The translations under genes and the position numbers were made by a program. Shown piece by piece: positions 60,689-64,000 of a stretch of DNA of 64,000 nucleotides. A model generated the notes under the pieces. It was given only the letters and a program-made list of their open reading frames with translations. It ran no database searches and was not told the DNA's origin. Source of the stretch: Fuerstiella sp. (GTDB taxonomy: Bacteria > Planctomycetota > Planctomycetia > Planctomycetales > Planctomycetaceae). Position 1 is the first letter of the stretch. Each line of letters opens with the position of its first letter. Where the stretch lies: contig JAKVAZ010000001.1 in the NCBI GenBank assembly GCA_022447225.1, positions 1-64,000 of the forward strand, given 5' to 3'.

Positions 60689-63243
60689 ACCAGATCCAGC
60701 AGAACGGCGGCAAGCAGCAGTGTACCCACCACCAAATCAACTTTTGGTCCCGAAACGCCCCAGCGCACCAGCGCACTGTTGACCAGCCTCAGCAGGATGG
60801 CGGCCAGGACCACCCCAGGAACAGAACCACGACCACCGGTGATGGCCACTCCGCCGATGACGGCAATGGCGATGGCCTGCAGTTCCCATCCTGCTCCCAG
60901 ACGAGCCTGCATCTGTGTATTCAGTGACAATTCCAGTACTCCCGCCAGACCGGCCAGGGCACCACTCACGCCAAACGCGGTCAGCCACACGCGGGTCTGT
61001 GAGATACCTGCCAGACGCGAAGCGACGGGTGAAGAACCAAACGCGTACAAATGACGTCCCGACGGGGAGCACTTCAGCCAGACTGCGGTGAGACACACGA
61101 CAACAGCCGAGATTGCCAGAATGCCGCGAAAGCCGGTGCCAGGATCGACGGCAAGTCGAGTGAAGCTGCCGGGTAGTCCGGTGAGTGCCGTGCCGCCCAA
61201 AATCACAATGACAAGGCCTCGGTAAACCGTCATCGTGCCCAGGGTGACCACAATCGGATGCACACGCCCAATCAGCGAAATCGACGCGTTCAGAAGACCT
61301 CCGGCCGTACCAACCAGAATCCCGACCCCCACCGCCAGGGGGATTCGCAGGACATCAGAGACATCAAGCTGCAGCACCCGGCCGCAGCACACCGCCGACA
61401 GGGCAACCACGGAGCCAATGGAAATGTCGATTCCGCCGGCGATGATCACACATGCGGCGGAAAGTCCCAGAAGTGCCCACAGCGGAGCGTATGTCGCGAG
61501 ATTCGTGAGCCCTGACATAATGTCTTGCGAACCGGTGCTGCCGGCGGCCAGACAAAGCCACAGACCAAGCGTCACCACCGCCAGTCCGAATTCATTTCCT
61601 GAACGCAGCGAGCGGACACGGGACGGGCGGGTCTGAACAGCCGATCGTGTGACAGTTGTACTCACAGGACTGTCAGAATCAGTTCCGGACGACGTCTGCG
61701 TTGCCGCCGGAAGTGCTGCACCGGCAACGTCGGACGGCGACGCCTGTCGCGGATCGAATTCGCCGGAGACCGAACCTTCACAAAACACGATAATCCGGTC
61801 ACTGTTTTGCATGATCTCCGGCAGCTCTGAACTGATTAACAGTACCGCGCAGCCGCCGTGGGCCAGATTGCGGAGTCGCCGGTGGATTTCAACTTTGGCG
61901 GCAACATCGACCCCTCGGGTTGGCTCGTCCAGGATCAGCACTCGGGGCTCATTCAGCAGCCAGCGTCCCAGTACGACTTTTTGCTGATTCCCACCCGAAA
62001 GGTCGCCAATTGACTGCTCCATCGAATTCAGCCGCACGTCCAGTCGGCGCACAATCTCATTGGTTGCAGCACGTTCGGGGCCGGGGATTGCAAGCAGCCC
62101 GGATCCCCGACGCCATAAGCCGGCCAGCACGCAATTTGCCCGAACAGACAGACCTCGACAGATGCCCTGTCTCAGTCGATCTTCCGGCAGGTAGGCAATC
62201 CCGGCGTCCAGTGCGTGTCCGGGTGAACGAATGGCCTGACGGCGGCCGTCGACTTCCACCTGACCGGCGGCAATCGGTTTCAGCCCAAACACACAGTGTG
62301 CCAGTTCTGTACGCCCGGCCCCCACCAGTCCATACACTCCCAAGACTTCGCCTGCGGCCACGGTAAGACTCACATTACGAACCTGACCGTCTGCATCGCT
62401 GAGTCCTTTGATCTGAAGCCGCGCCGGCGGAGGATCTGCGGCAACCGATTTTTGCTTTTGATGCTGTGCGGTATCAACATTCGGGTTTGCTGCAGCTGGC
62501 TGGTCTCTGCCAACCATCAATTCCACCAGACGGTTTCTGTTCAGTTCCGATTTGGCTCCGGTCCACACGGCCTGTCCGTCCCGAAGTACGGAAATCCGAT
62601 CGGCCAGTCGAAAAATCTCGTCCTGCCGATGCGAGATGTAGATGATCCCGGCACCTGCCGTTTTGAGTCGTGTGATCTGCGTGAACAGCCATTCGGATTC
62701 TGCCGTGGACAGAGCGCTTGTCGGCTCGTCAAGTATTACAATGCGTGATTCCTGAGTCACAGCCGCGGCCACCTGAATCATGTGGCGGCGGGCGACACTC
62801 AGTCGATCAGCCGGCGCGTCGACATCGATCGGTTCGCCGATCCGGTCAACAGCAGCCTGCGACGAGTCCCGCAAGGCTTTCCAGTCGACCAGCCCGAATC
62901 GTCCGGTTGGCAGACCCAGCACCAAGCCCCTGTTCTCAGCAATCGACAGCGTGGGAAACAGCTCGGCTTCCTGATGGACTGTCACGATGCCGCGTCTGCG
63001 AGCTTCAACAGGATTCGTCAGTCTGACTTCGTGATCATCCAGCAACACCATGCCGGAATCGGGCTGGAGGACTCCGGAAATCAGGTTGATCAGCGTACTT
63101 TTTCCAGCACCATTTTCACCCACGATCGCGTGGACTTCGCCACTCCGCAGATCGAACGACACGGAATCGACAGCGACGACACCGGGATATGTCTTCGTGA
63201 CATCAACAAGTCGCAAAACGGCAGCGGGCGGCTCGGTCACCAC
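60667..63243 (-). CDS. Fused sugar ABC transporter: double ATPase (RbsA type) joined to a permease (RbsC type)
   Basis: An 858-residue protein. Residues 1-255 form the first nucleotide-binding domain, with Walker A GENGAGKST (42-50) and Walker B RIVILDEPTSAL. Residues 285-520 form the second, with the degenerate Walker A GLVGAGRTEL that is normal for RbsA, the signature LSGGNQQKVVLGRWL and LILDEPTRGVDV. After a Ser/Thr-rich linker (about 520-550) comes a full permease domain (about 555-858) with GGIDISIGSVVALSAV, TLGTMTVYRGLVIVI, and VIGGVAITGGRGSVPG. In the usual operons these are separate genes (rhaT/rhaP, rbsA/rbsC, lsrA/lsrC). The second permease gene overlaps its end. The frame is open without interruption. 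Confidence 0.9.
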   Translation of the reverse strand: MVTEPPAAVLRLVDVTKTYPGVVAVDSVSFDLRSGEVHAIVGENGAGKSTLINLISGVLQPDSGMVLLDDHEVRLTNPVEARRRGIVTVHQEAELFPTLSIAENRGLVLGLPTGRFGLVDWKALRDSSQAAVDRIGEPIDVDAPADRLSVARRHMIQVAAAVTQESRIVILDEPTSALSTAESEWLFTQITRLKTAGAGIIYISHRQDEIFRLADRISVLRDGQAVWTGAKSELNRNRLVELMVGRDQPAAANPNVDTAQHQKQKSVAADPPPARLQIKGLSDADGQVRNVSLTVAAGEVLGVYGLVGAGRTELAHCVFGLKPIAAGQVEVDGRRQAIRSPGHALDAGIAYLPEDRLRQGICRGLSVRANCVLAGLWRRGSGLLAIPGPERAATNEIVRRLDVRLNSMEQSIGDLSGGNQQKVVLGRWLLNEPRVLILDEPTRGVDVAAKVEIHRRLRNLAHGGCAVLLISSELPEIMQNSDRIIVFCEGSVSGEFDPRQASPSDVAGAALPAATQTSSGTDSDSPVSTTVTRSAVQTRPSRVRSLRSGNEFGLAVVTLGLWLCLAAGSTGSQDIMSGLTNLATYAPLWALLGLSAACVIIAGGIDISIGSVVALSAVCCGRVLQLDVSDVLRIPLAVGVGILVGTAGGLLNASISLIGRVHPIVVTLGTMTVYRGLVIVILGGTALTGLPGSFTRLAVDPGTGFRGILAISAVVVCLTAVWLKCSPSGRHLYAFGSSPVASRLAGISQTRVWLTAFGVSGALAGLAGVLELSLNTQMQARLGAGWELQAIAIAVIGGVAITGGRGSVPGVVLAAILLRLVNSALVRWGVSGPKVDLVVGTLLLAAVLLDLVWRRRRQ

Positions 63244-63627
63244 TGGACCAATCGTGGATCGATATAAATGAGTTGACAGACTGACTGTGAGACAATGTCA
63301 CTTCGCATGACTGGCTTCGTTCCACAGTCGCCGCATGATGGTTCATTAACCGGGCACATTCCAGTCCCACACCCGATTGTGCGAGGCAGCTTCCCGAGAC
63401 GTGAGTGTTTGCGCAACACAACGGGCATCAATCACCGCGCTTCGTTTCGCAGACACCATTCCGTGTGGCCAGACTCCCGGCCTGACGGCAGACCGTAATA
63501 CCCCCTGCGAAGTCCGCAGGACGAGAAGCAGGATGCTTATATACAAGCCGAAGACCACCCACGAAAGAAAGAGCCAACGTGCTGGCCAGTTAACGATTTT
63601 GGGATGGCCTCGTTGAAACACATTACA
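63244..63627. other. Intergenic interval upstream of the ABC transporter operon
   Basis: About 380 bases between the ABC ATPase-permease start and the terminator of the porin gene. A minus-strand frame at 63346-63687 contains one hydrophobic segment but starts inside the terminator, so I do not call it. The promoter of the transporter operon should lie here; I find no convincing -35/-10 pair. Confidence 0.4.
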
Positions 63628-63665
63628 AAAACGCCCGCCTGCCGTTACAGGCAGACGGGCGTTTT
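63628..63665 (-). terminator. Intrinsic terminator of the beta-barrel gene
   Basis: AAAACGCCCGCCTGCC (63628-63643) pairs with GGCAGACGGGCGTTTT (63650-63665) with one mismatch and a six-base loop. On the minus strand the stem is followed by a run of T (GTTTTTG). It lies about 40 bases after the stop codon of the gene at 63708, which it should terminate. The flanking A and T runs could make it work in both directions. Confidence 0.85.
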
Positions 63666-63707
63666 CAGTTTTAAACTCCTGACCCAACTATGCTCCAAGG
63701 CACATTG

Positions 63708-64000
63708 TCAGAAGACCAGAATGGCATCGACACCGAACACCGCATCGTCCCTTCCATCAACATTGGTATCGGGTTGAAACCGAACTTCAGGACGAATCAC
63801 GATGTTGTCTGTGGGCCTGACATTCACGCCCAGAGTCGTTTGGAACTGACTTGCGCCATCGTCGTCAATCCATTCAAAGCGACCACCCACGGAGAAGGTA
63901 TCGTTCACGTCGTAGAACAGGTACTGAGTGATTGCCACGTCATTGTCAATGTCACCATCCGATTCTTCCATATCCTGGAAGTCGCTCTGAATCACATAGT
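63708..64000 (-). CDS. Outer-membrane beta-barrel (porin-type) protein, C-terminal part
   Basis: Only the last 97 or so codons are in the window; the frame is open through base 64000, so the true start lies beyond. The visible segment shows alternating amphipathic strands: ITQYLFYDVNDTFSVGGRFE, FQTTLGVNVRPTDNIVIRPE and VFGVDAILVF, ending in a C-terminal Phe as in many outer-membrane barrels. The pattern resembles the BBP2/OmpL-like porin family common in planctomycetes. The gene ends about 40 bases before a strong terminator. Confidence 0.7.
   Translation of the reverse strand, partial: YVIQSDFQDMEESDGDIDNDVAITQYLFYDVNDTFSVGGRFEWIDDDGASQFQTTLGVNVRPTDNIVIRPEVRFQPDTNVDGRDDAVFGVDAILVF

Noticed and set aside
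63346-63687. 113-codon minus-strand frame with one hydrophobic segment
   Set aside because: It starts inside the intrinsic terminator of the beta-barrel gene and has no internal start before the hydrophobic part, so expression is unlikely.

Overview
The window is chromosomal DNA of a member of the Planctomycetota. The partial 16S rRNA gene at the left edge contains exact matches to two sites used to recognise this phylum: the Pla46 probe site (634-651) and the EUB338-II probe site (342-359). The protein content agrees: two pairs of planctomycete surface/cytochrome proteins (PSCyt1-DUF1549-DUF1553 with DUF1501), SUMF1-domain proteins, a Hanks-type kinase remnant, Tat-exported Gfo/Idh/MocA and CehA/McbA proteins, and lipoproteins. 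I see no insertion sequence, prophage, CRISPR array or tRNA gene.

Layout. 1-980: 5' half of a 16S gene on the minus strand, with a good sigma70-type promoter. 979-17.7 kb: mostly housekeeping genes. These are DUF983, Nif3, a TIM-barrel isomerase, a genuine formylglycine-generating enzyme, hflX, the queC-queE pair, a DnaJ-type chaperone, yidD, a ribF fused to DUF952, the minus-strand ribosomal/SRP cluster ffh-rpsP-trmD-rplS, and alaC. 17.8-21.9 kb: panD, pheT (without its N-terminal tRNA-binding domain), pyrE and two small lipoproteins. 22.3-28 kb: a secreted module (PSD1 protein, DUF1501 protein, CehA/McbA hydrolase). 28-32.2 kb: an unrecognised membrane protein, then a decayed region with a frameshifted lipoprotein-SUMF1 gene and a protein kinase cut off after its N-lobe.

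32.56-42.41 kb is the most notable segment. Eight same-strand, closely packed genes encode all three enzymes of the N-methylglutamate pathway for methylamine oxidation: N-methylglutamate synthase (mgsABC, GlxBCD-like), gamma-glutamylmethylamide synthetase (gmaS, GlnA type III-like) and N-methylglutamate dehydrogenase (mgdABCD, SoxBDAG-like). From the known pathway, methylamine would be captured on glutamate, passed through N-methylglutamate, and oxidised to formaldehyde-level C1 with return of glutamate. Planctomycetes are known to carry tetrahydromethanopterin C1 genes, so this operon could supply them; no such genes lie in the window.

42.4-47.5 kb: a second DUF1501/PSD1 pair, opposite in gene order to the first and with an extra domain inserted in the PSD1 protein. 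48-57 kb: aminopeptidase N, an N-acyl-D-amino-acid deacylase-like amidohydrolase, an NHL-repeat protein, SppA, and a Tat-exported oxidoreductase. 57.4-63.2 kb: an M14-type deacylase and a sugar ABC importer of the RhaS/LsrB class in which the double ATPase is fused to one permease. The window ends inside an outer-membrane beta-barrel gene with a clear terminator.
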